Shown here: piece by piece, positions 16,674 through 24,212 of the stretch
Position numbering within the stretch: the first letter of the stretch is position 1
How the letters are laid out: each line of letters starts with the position of its first letter
DNA from: Micromonospora acroterricola
GTDB taxonomy: Bacteria; Actinomycetota; Actinomycetes; Mycobacteriales; Micromonosporaceae
Reading direction: 5' to 3'
Length of the DNA stretch: 41,768 nt
Assembly: GCF_003172955.1 (NCBI RefSeq)
Contig: NZ_QGKR01000189.1
Coordinates: 1 to 41,768, forward strand
The notes under the pieces: generated by a model
The model's database searches: none
What the model saw: only the letters and a program-made list of their open reading frames with translations
Told to the model about the DNA's origin: nothing
Position numbers and translations under genes: made by a program

Positions 16674-17641
16674 CGCTTCTCCTGATGGTCACGGACGCTC
16701 GCGGCGTCCAGGGCGAGCAGGGCGGCGCCGAGGCAGCCGGCCTCGTCGCCGAGGGCCGCCGCGACCAGCCGCGGCTCCCGGTGGAAGGTCATCCGTTCGT
16801 GCACGGCCGCCCGGAGGGGGACGAGCAGCCGGTCGCCGGCCTGGGCCAGGCCGCCACCGAGCACGATCGTCGCCACGTCGAACAGCGCCTGCCCGGAGGC
16901 CAGCCCGTCGGCGAGCGCCTCGACCGCCTCCTGCCAGACCTGGCCGGCGAGCGGTTCACCCGCCGCGGCCCGCTCGGCCACGTCGGCCGCCGTCACCGGG
17001 GCGTCGGGCGCCTCCCCGGCCAGGTCGGCGTAGCGGCGGCCGATCGCGGCGGCCGAGGCGACCGCCTCCAGGCAGCCCGGCCGGCCGCAGCCACAGCGCG
17101 GCCCGTCGGGGCGGACCACGATGTGGCCGATCTCCCCGGCGGCGCCGTGCGCGCCGACGGCAGCCGTGCCGTCGACCACGTGGGCGGCGGCGATGCCGGT
17201 GCCGATCGCCACGAAGAGCACGTGCCCGGTGCCGCGTCCGGCGCCGAGTCGGGCCTCGGCGAGGCCGCCGACCCGCACGTCGTGGCCGATCGCCGTGGGC
17301 AGGCCGAGTCGCGTCACCGCCAGGTCCCGCAGCGGTACGTCCCGGAAGCCCACGTTCGCCGACCAGACCGCGACCCCCCGCGCCTCGTCCACGATCCCGG
17401 GCACGGCGATGCCGAGCGCGACCGGGGTGAGCCCGTCGGCGCGGGCCTTGTCGGCCAGCCCCTCGGCGACGTCCAGGATGGTGCCGACCACGGCGGCGGG
17501 GCCGCGCGCGGCGTCGGTGGGGTGCCGCTCGGTGCGCACGACGACACCGTCCGGGCGGACCAGGGCGCACTTCATGCCCGTGCCGCCAACGTCCAGCGCG
17601 ACGACGACGCGGTCGGCATGCACGGCGTCGCCGTCGTTCAC
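16670..17641 (-). CDS. ROK family sugar kinase
   Basis: A 323-residue kinase of the ROK superfamily. ATP binding: ALDVGGTGMKCALV near the N-terminus. Substrate region: GHDVRVGGLAEARLGAG. The ROK zinc motif is complete (GEIGHIVV, then CGCGRPGCLEAVAS), and the C-terminal ATP site is IVLGGGLAQAGD. Between a SIS protein and nagA it most likely phosphorylates GlcNAc or a related hexosamine, although glucokinase-like activity cannot be excluded. The GTG start overlaps the SIS stop (GTGA) and its stop overlaps the nagA start, so all three are translated as a block. Confidence 0.92.
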   Translation of the reverse strand: MNDGDAVHADRVVVALDVGGTGMKCALVRPDGVVVRTERHPTDAARGPAAVVGTILDVAEGLADKARADGLTPVALGIAVPGIVDEARGVAVWSANVGFRDVPLRDLAVTRLGLPTAIGHDVRVGGLAEARLGAGRGTGHVLFVAIGTGIAAAHVVDGTAAVGAHGAAGEIGHIVVRPDGPRCGCGRPGCLEAVASAAAIGRRYADLAGEAPDAPVTAADVAERAAAGEPLAGQVWQEAVEALADGLASGQALFDVATIVLGGGLAQAGDRLLVPLRAAVHERMTFHREPRLVAAALGDEAGCLGAALLALDAASVRDHQEKR

Positions 17642-18567
17642 GCCAGCACCACCGACCGGCTCAGGTGCCGGGGCGCGTCCGGGTCGAGGCCCCGGCTGGT
17701 CGCCAGCGCGACCGCGAAGCGCTGGGCCAGGATCAGGTCGGCCATCGGGTCGACGGGGGTGCGGCCGGCGGCCCAGGTGCCGAGCGCGGTGCGGCATCCG
17801 TGGGTGCGGCTGTGGACGAAGGCCGCGCCGGTGGCGGCGACATCCTCGGGCAGCCCGTCGGGCAGTTCGCCGAACGCCCAGACCAGCCGGCCGGGCGCGG
17901 CGATCGAGATGGGGCCGTGCCGGTAGTCCATCGCCGGGTACGCCTCGGCCCAGAAGGTGGCCGCCTCGCGGCACTTGAGCGCGGCCTCCTGGGCCAGCCC
18001 GACCGTCCACCCCCGACCGAGGAAGGTGACCTGCCCGATGGTGGCCGGGTCGATCGGCAGCGGGGCACGCACGGCCACCTCGGCGTCGGCGGCCAGCGCG
18101 GTCACCGGGTCGCCGAGGTGGGCCCGGAGCAGGGCCAGCGCGGTGGTCGCGAAGCGGGTCTGCACCACCGACCGCTCGTCGGCGAAGGGCATGGTCACCG
18201 CGGCGGTGGCGAGGTCGACCGCCGGGGACGCCTGGTCGCCGACGATGACGGTGCTGGGCACCCGGCCGCGCAGTGCGGCGAGCAGCTCCAGGACCTCGGT
18301 GGTGGTGCCCGAGCGGGTGATGGCGATCAGCCGGTCGTAGTGGCGTCCGGTGGGGAACTCGGACGCCTGGAACGCGTCGGTCTCGCCCTGGCCGGCCTGC
18401 TCGCGGCGTGCCGCGTACGCCATCGCCATGAACCACGACGTGCCGCAGCCGACGACGGCGACCCGCTCGCCGGGACGCGGCAGATCAGCGCGGACGACGC
18501 CGGCCAGGTGGGCGGCCTCCCGCCAGCAGTCGGGTTGGCTCGCGATCTCCGCGTCCACGTACGCCAT
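17638..18567 (-). CDS. SIS-domain sugar isomerase/deaminase-like protein
   Basis: A 309-residue protein related to the isomerase half of GlmS. It has two SIS domains: VGCGTSWFMAMAYAARRE and AITRSGTTTEVLELLAA in the first, and the GlmS-like ALKCREAATFWAEAYPAMDYRHGPISI in the second. No glutaminase domain is present. In an operon with a ROK kinase and nagA it plausibly converts glucosamine-6-phosphate to fructose-6-phosphate and ammonia, taking the place of NagB, or isomerises another amino sugar phosphate. The ATG at 18567 has GAGGAG 7 bases upstream. It is the first gene of the operon and is divergent from a DeoR-type regulator. Confidence 0.9.
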   Translation of the reverse strand: MAYVDAEIASQPDCWREAAHLAGVVRADLPRPGERVAVVGCGTSWFMAMAYAARREQAGQGETDAFQASEFPTGRHYDRLIAITRSGTTTEVLELLAALRGRVPSTVIVGDQASPAVDLATAAVTMPFADERSVVQTRFATTALALLRAHLGDPVTALAADAEVAVRAPLPIDPATIGQVTFLGRGWTVGLAQEAALKCREAATFWAEAYPAMDYRHGPISIAAPGRLVWAFGELPDGLPEDVAATGAAFVHSRTHGCRTALGTWAAGRTPVDPMADLILAQRFAVALATSRGLDPDAPRHLSRSVVLA

Positions 18568-18591
18568 GGGAACTCCTCGCAGGGCCGACCG

Positions 18592-18733
18592 GTGCGCAAT
18601 ACGGCTCGTTACACCCGTATTTCGCGCGTCATTCTGCGCGAACCCGGGTGGTCGTGGCAACCGGCCGTCCGATCGCGCAGGCCGGTCTTTTGCGCCACCC
18701 TAGTTTCGCGCACTAGTGTGCACGCAATCAATC
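18592..18733. promoter_or_regulatory. Divergent promoter region with repeated TTCGCGC operator motifs
   Basis: Between the SIS operon and the regulator gene there is a perfect inverted repeat, TTCGCGC (18621-18627) and GCGCGAA (18636-18642), with an 8-base spacer. Further related half-sites occur: GCGCAAT near 18594, TTTTGCGCC near 18688, and CTAGT-TTCGCGC-ACTAG at about 18702-18718. This layout fits autoregulation and operon control by the adjacent DeoR-type protein. Core promoter elements are not assigned. Confidence 0.5.
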
Positions 18734-18766
18734 ACCGTCCGTGCAGTCACTGGGAGGGCCCCCGCG

Positions 18767-19552
18767 GTGGACCGGTACGCCAGATGGAACGCCCTGCTCG
18801 AGATGCTGACCGACAACGGCCGGGTCAGTGTCGAGGCGGCCGCTGAGCGGCTGGACGTCTCCCAGGCCACCATCCGTCGGGACTTCGACCAGCTCGCACA
18901 GCAGCAGATGATCACCAGGACCCGGGGTGGCGCGGTCGCCAACGGGGTCTCCTACGACCTGCCGCTGCGCTACAAGACGGCCAAGCACTCGGCCGAGAAG
19001 CAGCGGATCGGGGCGGCCGCCGCGGCGCTCGTCACGCCGGGCACCGTGGTCGGTCTGAACGGCGGCACGACCAGCACCGAGGTCGCCCGCGCGTTGGCCG
19101 TGCGGCCGGACCTGAACACCAGTGCCGAGGGCGCCCAGCTCACCGTCGTGACCAACGCGCTGAACATCGCCAACGAGCTTCTGGTGCGGTCCCGCATGAA
19201 GGTCGTGGTGGCCGGCGGGGTGGTGCGTCCGAAGTCGTTCGAGCTGGTCGGCCCGCTGGGCGGGGCGCTGCTGCGGGAGGTCACCCTGGACGTCGCGCTG
19301 CTCGGCGTGGACGCGATCGACCCGCAGCTCGGCGCCGCCGCCCATCACGAGGGCGAGGCGGCGATGAACAACCTCATGGTGGCCCGGGCCAAGCGGGTGG
19401 TGATCATCGCGGACTCGTCCAAGTTGGGCGGTCACGCGTTCGCCCGGATCTGCCCGGTCGAGCGGGTGGAGACGCTGGTGACCGACTCCGGCGCCGCCCC
19501 GGAGGTGGTGGACGCGTTCCGCGCCGCCGGCGTGCACGTCGTCTGCGCCTGA
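18767..19552 (+). CDS. DeoR/GlpR-family transcriptional regulator
   Basis: A 261-residue regulator. The N-terminal winged helix-turn-helix reads RVSVEAAAERLDVSQATIRRDFDQL (about residues 19-43), the classic DeoR signature, followed by TRTRGGAV. The C-terminal sugar-phosphate-sensing domain of the ISOCOT fold contains GLNGGTTSTEVARAL, VVTNALNIANEL and DSSKLGGHAF. It probably represses the divergent amino-sugar operon until a sugar phosphate binds. The GTG at 18767 is set by GGGAGGG 8 bases upstream. Confidence 0.93.
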   Translation: MDRYARWNALLEMLTDNGRVSVEAAAERLDVSQATIRRDFDQLAQQQMITRTRGGAVANGVSYDLPLRYKTAKHSAEKQRIGAAAAALVTPGTVVGLNGGTTSTEVARALAVRPDLNTSAEGAQLTVVTNALNIANELLVRSRMKVVVAGGVVRPKSFELVGPLGGALLREVTLDVALLGVDAIDPQLGAAAHHEGEAAMNNLMVARAKRVVIIADSSKLGGHAFARICPVERVETLVTDSGAAPEVVDAFRAAGVHVVCA

Positions 19553-19596
19553 CCCGTCACTCCGCGTCGATGAACCACCCCCATCGGCGCGTCGGT

Positions 19597-19633
19597 GCAT
19601 ACCGCGTATTGCGCTCGTCTGCATACCGCGTAT
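19597..19633. promoter_or_regulatory. Duplicated GCATACCGCGTAT operator-like site
   Basis: The 13-base sequence GCATACCGCGTAT occurs at 19597-19609 and 19621-19633, 24 bases apart. Each copy holds ATAC-N3-GTAT dyad symmetry. The pair lies 40-76 bases ahead of the ABC transporter start, where a repressor of the TetR, PadR or GntR type could bind. No cognate regulator of these families is adjacent. Confidence 0.5.
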
Positions 19634-19672
19634 GGTGTCGGCTGTCACGCCCACCATCGGGGGAGGTGCAGC

Positions 19673-20683
19673 TTGCCAGCTGTCCTGGAGATCGAAGGTC
19701 TACGTAAGACGTACAAGAGTCGTCGACGCGGCACCCGCAACGCGCTCGACGGCTTCGACATGCGGGTCGACGCCGGGCAGGTGCACGGCTTCCTGGGCCC
19801 CAACGGGTCCGGCAAGACCACCACGCTGCGTACCCTGCTCGGCCTGATCCGGCCCGACGGCGGCCGGATGGCGCTGCTCGGGCACGAGGTGCCCGGCGCG
19901 CTGCCCACCGTCGCCGGCCAGGTCGGCGCGATCGTGGAGAGCCCGCAGTTCTTTCCGCACTTCTCCGCCCGGGACACGCTGTCCCTGCTCGCCGGGGCCG
20001 GCGAGGTGCCGGCCGCGCGGGTCGACGAGGTGTTGGAGCTGGTGGGGCTGCGCGACCGGGCCGGCGAGCGGGTCAAGACGTACTCGCTGGGCATGAAGCA
20101 GCGGCTCGCCGTCGCCTCCGCCCTGCTCAAGAACCCGAAGCTGCTCATCCTCGACGAGCCGGCCAACGGCCTCGACCCGGGCGGCATCCGGGAGATGCGC
20201 ACGCTGATGCGGACCCTCGCCGAATCCGGGATGACCGTGGTGCTGTCCAGCCACATCCTCGGCGAGATCCAGCTGATCTGCGACTCGGTCACCATCATCT
20301 CGCTGGGCCGTCGGGTCGCCTTCGGCCCGGTCGACGAGGTGCTCGCCCAGCACTCGTCCGGCGCGGTCCGGGTCCGGCTCGAGGCGGTCAGCGACCTGCC
20401 GGCGGCCACCGACGCGCTCACCCGGGCCGGGGTCCGGGTCACCGGTCATCCGGACCACCTCATGCTGGCCGGGGTCGACAAGCCGGCCACGGTGACCCGG
20501 CTGCTCGCCGAGAACAACCTCTACGTCAGCGAGCTGGCCCCGGTCGCCGTCGACCTGGAGAGTGTCTTCCTCGAACTGACCGCCACCGCGCCGGTACCCG
20601 GTCAGCACCGGCAGGTCGACGAGTCCACGAAGGTCGGTGGGACGGGCCAGCCCGGCCCCACCGGGGGAGGGTGGGGCGCGTGA
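19673..20683 (+). CDS. ABC transporter ATP-binding subunit
   Basis: A 336-residue ATPase of the DRA/CcmA-like exporter type. It has Walker A GPNGSGKTT, a Q loop (IVESPQFF), signature YSLGMKQRLAVA, Walker B LLILDEPANGLDPGG and the switch His in SSHILGE. The C-terminal 100 residues are the small domain usual in ABC-2 drug, bacteriocin or lipid exporters. A 30-residue Gly/Pro-rich tail ends the protein. The TTG start is chosen because GGGGGAGG lies 6 bases upstream; no ATG or GTG suits. The stop overlaps the permease start (GTGA), giving a two-gene exporter operon. Confidence 0.93.
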   Translation: MPAVLEIEGLRKTYKSRRRGTRNALDGFDMRVDAGQVHGFLGPNGSGKTTTLRTLLGLIRPDGGRMALLGHEVPGALPTVAGQVGAIVESPQFFPHFSARDTLSLLAGAGEVPAARVDEVLELVGLRDRAGERVKTYSLGMKQRLAVASALLKNPKLLILDEPANGLDPGGIREMRTLMRTLAESGMTVVLSSHILGEIQLICDSVTIISLGRRVAFGPVDEVLAQHSSGAVRVRLEAVSDLPAATDALTRAGVRVTGHPDHLMLAGVDKPATVTRLLAENNLYVSELAPVAVDLESVFLELTATAPVPGQHRQVDESTKVGGTGQPGPTGGGWGA

Positions 20684-21696
20684 GCCTCTATCGTACGGAG
20701 CTGCGCCGGCTGGCCAAGCGGCGCTTCACCCGCTACATGTCGCTGCTCGGCCTGCTGGTGCTGGCCGCCGTGGTGATCGGGGTGTTCTTCACCAACGAGA
20801 AGATCGGCGCCGACCAACTGGCCCGCGCTGAGCGCCAGGCCGAGCAGAACTACCAGGAGCAGGTCACCTGGGCCAAGGAGGCACGCGCCTCCTGCGAGCA
20901 GGCCAAGTCCGCCGGTACGGCGAACGACGGCCGCTATCCCGAGGACTGCTCGGTGATCACGCCGCCGCCCCGGGACCAGATCCAGGCGGAGTGGTTCCTG
21001 CCCTCGACGTTCAACTTCCGCGAGACGTTCGCCGAGACGCTCATCCCGTTCGCGGCGATCCTCGCGCTGGTCGGCTTCGTCGTCGGCGCGTCCTTCATCG
21101 GTGCCGAGTGGAGCACCGGCGGCATGATGAACCTGCTGCTCTGGCGGCCGAAACGGCTCACCGTGCTGCTCACCAAGCTGGCTGCGCTGCTCACCGGCAT
21201 CCTGGCGGTGACGCTGCCCGCGGCGGTGCTCTGGTTCGCCGGGTTCTGGGCGGTCGCCTCGTTTCGGGGCAGCACCGAGAAGATGACCTCCGGCGTCTGG
21301 CAGTCGTTCGCCCTCACCGGGCTGCGCGGCGTGGTGCTGGTGCTGGTGCTCACCACCGTCGGCTTCGCGCTGGCCTCGCTGGGCCGGCACACCGCGATGG
21401 CGCTCGGCGGAGTGGTGGCGGTGATGGTGGTCGGCCAGTTCGGTCTCGGCATCCTGCTGTCGATGGCGAGCGTGCGGTTCGCCGAGGCGTGGCTGCTGCC
21501 CACGTACGCGCTGGCCTGGATGACCAAGAAGGTCACGCTCCAGGACTGGAACTCCTGCAACGCGAACTACAGCGGGGAGTGCGAGCCGAACACTTTCGAC
21601 ATCACCTGGCAGCAGTCCTCCGTACTGCTCTCCGTCGGCGTGGTGGTGATCCTCGGCGCGGCCCTCTGGGCGATGCGTCGGCGCGACATCTCCTGA
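20680..21696 (+). CDS. ABC-2 type permease subunit
   Basis: A 338-residue membrane partner of the preceding ATPase. It has one N-terminal helix (SLLGLLVLAAVVIGVFF), a charged extracytoplasmic loop of about 100 residues with two Cys, then five further helices, the last being SVLLSVGVVVILGAALWAM. The segment FIGAEWSTGGMMNLLLWRPKR is typical of ABC-2 permeases, where the coupling region precedes a helix. A late external loop has two more Cys (NSCNANYSGECEPN), perhaps disulphide-bonded. The GTG start overlaps the ATPase stop and follows GGGAGGG. Confidence 0.88.
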   Translation: MSLYRTELRRLAKRRFTRYMSLLGLLVLAAVVIGVFFTNEKIGADQLARAERQAEQNYQEQVTWAKEARASCEQAKSAGTANDGRYPEDCSVITPPPRDQIQAEWFLPSTFNFRETFAETLIPFAAILALVGFVVGASFIGAEWSTGGMMNLLLWRPKRLTVLLTKLAALLTGILAVTLPAAVLWFAGFWAVASFRGSTEKMTSGVWQSFALTGLRGVVLVLVLTTVGFALASLGRHTAMALGGVVAVMVVGQFGLGILLSMASVRFAEAWLLPTYALAWMTKKVTLQDWNSCNANYSGECEPNTFDITWQQSSVLLSVGVVVILGAALWAMRRRDIS

Positions 21697-21708
21697 CGGG
21701 CACGGCAC

Positions 21709-21761
21709 GGCGCGGCCGGCCCGGCCGTCGGGGTTCCCGGCGGCGCGGGGCCGGCCGCGCC
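21709..21761 (+). terminator. Long GC hairpin after the ABC operon
   Basis: A perfect 14-bp stem, 21709-21722 with 21748-21761 (GGCGCGGCCGGCCC and its complement), with a 25-base loop. It begins 13 bases after the permease stop and has no T tail. Confidence 0.6.
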
Positions 21762-21802
21762 GGCTGCTGCGACCCGGGCCGACCCTGGCTAGGCTGAGCG
21801 CC

Positions 21803-22207
21803 ATGCCCGCCGACGCCACCCCGACCTCCCCCGAGCCGTCCACCGAGGCTCGTCCGGGCGACGTCGCGGCTGGTGGCGGGCCGACCGTCCCGACTCCCCG
21901 GCCGGCGCCTCCCGTCGAGAGCACCGCTGATCCCGCCCCGGACGCCGGGGGCGACGCCGTGCAGTCCGCCCCTCCGGCGGGGCTGACCGAGCGCGAACGG
22001 GCCATCCTCGCCTTCGAGCAGCAGTGGTGGCGGCACGCCGGCGCCAAGGAGCAGGCCGTGCGGGACACCTTCGGGGTCTCCTCGACGCGGTACTACCAAC
22101 TGCTCAACGGGCTGTTGGACAATCCGGCGGCGCTGGCCGCCGACCCGGTGCTGATCGGCCGGCTGCGCCGGCTCCGCTCGTCGCGCGCCCGCAACCGCCG
22201 TCGCTGA
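21803..22207 (+). CDS. DUF3263 domain protein
   Basis: A 134-residue protein. The first 60 residues are Pro/Ala/Thr-rich and probably disordered. The C-terminal part LTERERAILAFEQQWWRHAGAKEQAVRDTFG is the DUF3263 region, a small helical domain that looks like a helix-turn-helix (FGVSSTRYYQLLNGLLDNP would be its recognition half), ending in an Arg-rich tail. The family is actinobacterial and is thought to bind DNA by its fold, but its function is unproven. The single gene follows the ABC operon hairpin. Confidence 0.85.
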   Translation: MPADATPTSPEPSTEARPGDVAAGGGPTVPTPRPAPPVESTADPAPDAGGDAVQSAPPAGLTERERAILAFEQQWWRHAGAKEQAVRDTFGVSSTRYYQLLNGLLDNPAALAADPVLIGRLRRLRSSRARNRRR

Positions 22208-22405
22208 CCACCGAAACCTCATTTTCTTCGCAGGTCGTCGTCGCAGGTCGACGGCCTTGCCGGCGCCGGGAAACGCCCGGTACCGCTCGTCACCGGCTGT
22301 CCGGTTCGCCCAAGCCACCGGAGGCATGTCGCCAGGTCCGACGGGTAGGCGGCAGGCGTCCCGGGTTGCTGCCACGCGGCTCCGGGCTGACGGAGGGAGC
22401 GGGCT
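22208..22405. other. Intergenic region ahead of the envelope gene trio
   Basis: A 198-base gap with no supported gene. It starts with a short T-rich stretch (CATTTTCTTCG). A strong ribosome binding site, GGAGGGAGCGG, sits at its end before ATG 22406. I found no clear promoter match. Confidence 0.5.
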
Positions 22406-23065
22406 ATGACGGGTACAAACCCGAGCCGGCCACCACAGGGTGCGACCGGCACCGGACAACAGGCCCGGCAGGAAGCGTCCCGGGTCGGACACCAGACCGC
22501 GCAGGCCGGCGGCCAGGTCGCGCACGCTGCCGCCGAACAGGGCGGGCAGGTCGCGGCGGAAGCGCGCCAGCAGGCCCGGCACATGGCCGGCGAGGCCACC
22601 GGCCAGCTGCGTGAGCAGGCCCGGACGCAGCAGCAACGAGCTGTCGACGGGCTGCGCGACCTGGGCCAGGGGCTCAACTCGATGGCCGAACGGGACGGCG
22701 ACTCCGGTATGGCCGGTCAGGTGGTGCGCCGGGCGGCGGACGCCGCCCAACGTGCCGCCGGTTGGCTGGACGGACGAGAGCCCGGTGAGGTGCTGGACGA
22801 CGTGCGCATGTACGCCCGGCAGCATCCGGGCACGTTCCTGGCCGGCGCGACGGTGGCCGGTCTGCTGCTCGGGCGGCTCACCCGTGGTCTGACCAGCGCC
22901 GGCGGCGGAGGGATGTCCGGCGGCCAGGCGGCGCCGCAGTCCCAGGCAGCCAGGCCCCAGCCGTACGAGCAGGCCGACCGGCCGTACGCCGGGACGGAAC
23001 GGGTGGGGAACGTGTCCCCGACCGGTGCGCCGGCGCGGGACCTCCCGGGCGGGGTGGCGCCGTGA
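22406..23065 (+). CDS. Ala/Gln-rich helical protein with one membrane segment
   Basis: A 219-residue protein of no named family that I can assign. Residues 15-75 are a long Ala/Gln/Glu/Arg amphipathic helix (QQARQEASRVGHQTAQAGGQ and so on), like apolipoprotein- or LEA-type surface helices. A short hydrophobic segment, PGTFLAGATVAGLLLGRLTRG (about 138-158), follows, and the tail is Gly/Pro/Gln-rich. This layout resembles the DUF3618 protein two genes on. Its stop overlaps the next start (GTGA). The three genes 22406-24187 probably form one envelope-linked operon. Confidence 0.8.
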   Translation: MTGTNPSRPPQGATGTGQQARQEASRVGHQTAQAGGQVAHAAAEQGGQVAAEARQQARHMAGEATGQLREQARTQQQRAVDGLRDLGQGLNSMAERDGDSGMAGQVVRRAADAAQRAAGWLDGREPGEVLDDVRMYARQHPGTFLAGATVAGLLLGRLTRGLTSAGGGGMSGGQAAPQSQAARPQPYEQADRPYAGTERVGNVSPTGAPARDLPGGVAP

Positions 23066-23457
23066 GTGCCCCGGAGAAGGAGCGGACCCAGGCCTCGGTC
23101 GGCGACCTGCTGGGCGACGTGACCCGGGACCTCTCCACGCTGATGCGCAAGGAGGTCGAGCTGGCCAAGGCCGAGCTCCGCGAGGAGGCGACCCAGGCCG
23201 GCAAGGCGGGCGGCATGTTCGGCGGGGCCGGACTGGCCGGGTTCCTGGCCGTGCTGTTCGTCTCGTACGCGGTGTGGTGGGGGCTGTCCAACGCCATGGA
23301 CCAGGGCTGGGCGGCGCTGATCGTCGCGGTGATCTGGGCCGTCGTCGCCGGTGGCCTCTTCATCAACGCCCGGACCCAGCTGAAGCAGGCGCGTGCGGTG
23401 CTGCCCCGGACGAAGCAGACCGCCCGGGAAGTGCCGGACGCCCTGCGGGGCCGGTGA
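23062..23457 (+). CDS. Phage-holin superfamily III (holin-X) type protein
   Basis: A 131-residue membrane protein. The N-terminal amphipathic helix (SVGDLLGDVTRDLSTLMRKEVELAKAEL) and two adjacent membrane helices (GLAGFLAVLFVSYAVWWGL and ALIVAVIWAVVAGGLFI) match the actinobacterial holin-X family. In spite of the name these are chromosomal envelope proteins, not lysis genes; there is no endolysin nearby. GTG start fused to the previous stop. It lies between two other helical membrane-associated proteins. Confidence 0.85.
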   Translation: MSAPEKERTQASVGDLLGDVTRDLSTLMRKEVELAKAELREEATQAGKAGGMFGGAGLAGFLAVLFVSYAVWWGLSNAMDQGWAALIVAVIWAVVAGGLFINARTQLKQARAVLPRTKQTAREVPDALRGR

Positions 23458-23479
23458 ACGAGTCGGGAGGGAACAGATC

Positions 23480-24187
23480 ATGTCCAGTGATCCGGATCGG
23501 ATCCGGCGGGAGATCGAGACCACCCGCAACGAGTTGAGCAGTGACGTCGACGCTCTGACCGACCGGGTCAACCCGCGTCGGATCGCCGGTGACCGCGTCG
23601 GGCAGGCCCGCGGCGTGTTCGCCCGAGCGAAGGAGAAGGTGATGGGCAGCTCGAGCCACATGGGGCAGGAGGCCAGCCAGCGGATGTCGCACGTCGCCGG
23701 TTCGGTACGTGACGAGACGCGGTCGCTCGGGGAGCAGTCCCGGGGCGCGGTGTACTCGGTGCGTGACGAGGCGCGCTCGCTGGGCCGGCAGTCCCGGGGC
23801 GCGGTTGAGTCGGTGCGCGACGAGGCGCGCTCGCTGGGCCGGCAGTCCCGTGAGCAGGCGCAGGGGAACCCACTGGCCGCTGGCGTGGTCGCCTTCGGCG
23901 TCGGTTTGCTGGCCGCCTCGCTGCTTCCGCCGAGTGGCCGTGAGCGGCAACTCGCCGGCCGCGCCCGGGGCATGGTGAGCGAGCACTCCGACCAGCTGCG
24001 CGAGCAGGCGAGCCAGATGGGCCACCAGATGCAGGACAACCTGCGGGAGCCCGCACAGCAGGCGGCGCAGTCGGTGCGGTCCACGGCCGCGCAGGGCGCG
24101 TCCGCGGTCCGGGACCAGGGCCGGTCGGCCACTGGTCAGGTGCAGGGCCAGGCGCATGCCGCCGCCGACGACCTACGGCAGCGCTGA
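23480..24187 (+). CDS. DUF3618 protein with three internal 18-residue repeats
   Basis: A 235-residue protein. The N-terminus DPDRIRREIETTRNELSSDVDAL is the DUF3618 signature. Residues 75-128 are three tandem copies of an 18-residue unit (consensus SVRDEARSLGRQSRGAVE). One membrane segment follows (NPLAAGVVAFGVGLLAASLLP), then a Gln/Ala-rich helix. The family is associated with the actinobacterial envelope, and the protein probably sits as a membrane-anchored coiled coil. GGGAGGGAAC precedes the ATG. It is the third gene of the envelope trio and lies 25 bases before the PP2C-like gene. Confidence 0.88.
   Translation: MSSDPDRIRREIETTRNELSSDVDALTDRVNPRRIAGDRVGQARGVFARAKEKVMGSSSHMGQEASQRMSHVAGSVRDETRSLGEQSRGAVYSVRDEARSLGRQSRGAVESVRDEARSLGRQSREQAQGNPLAAGVVAFGVGLLAASLLPPSGRERQLAGRARGMVSEHSDQLREQASQMGHQMQDNLREPAQQAAQSVRSTAAQGASAVRDQGRSATGQVQGQAHAAADDLRQR
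23702..23863 (+). repeat. Three 54-bp in-frame tandem repeats
   Basis: Three units of exactly 54 bases within the DUF3618 gene. Copies 2 and 3 are nearly identical over their first 40 bases, and copy 1 is more diverged. The period is a multiple of 3 and keeps a heptad-like Ala/Ser/Arg helix pattern. Confidence 0.9.
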
Positions 24188-24212
24188 CCCGGCCCGGGGG
24201 CCGGCGCCGGTG

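Noticed and set aside
16670..18436. A 588-codon frame containing the ROK kinase with a long N-terminal extension
   Set aside because: The part upstream of 17641 is antisense-free but lies within the SIS gene in another frame and is Arg/Gly-rich noise. The fused GTGA at 17638-17641 marks the real start.
23062..23457. Prophage remnant suggested by a holin-like gene
   Set aside because: The holin-X family is common on actinobacterial chromosomes, and no other phage gene is nearby.
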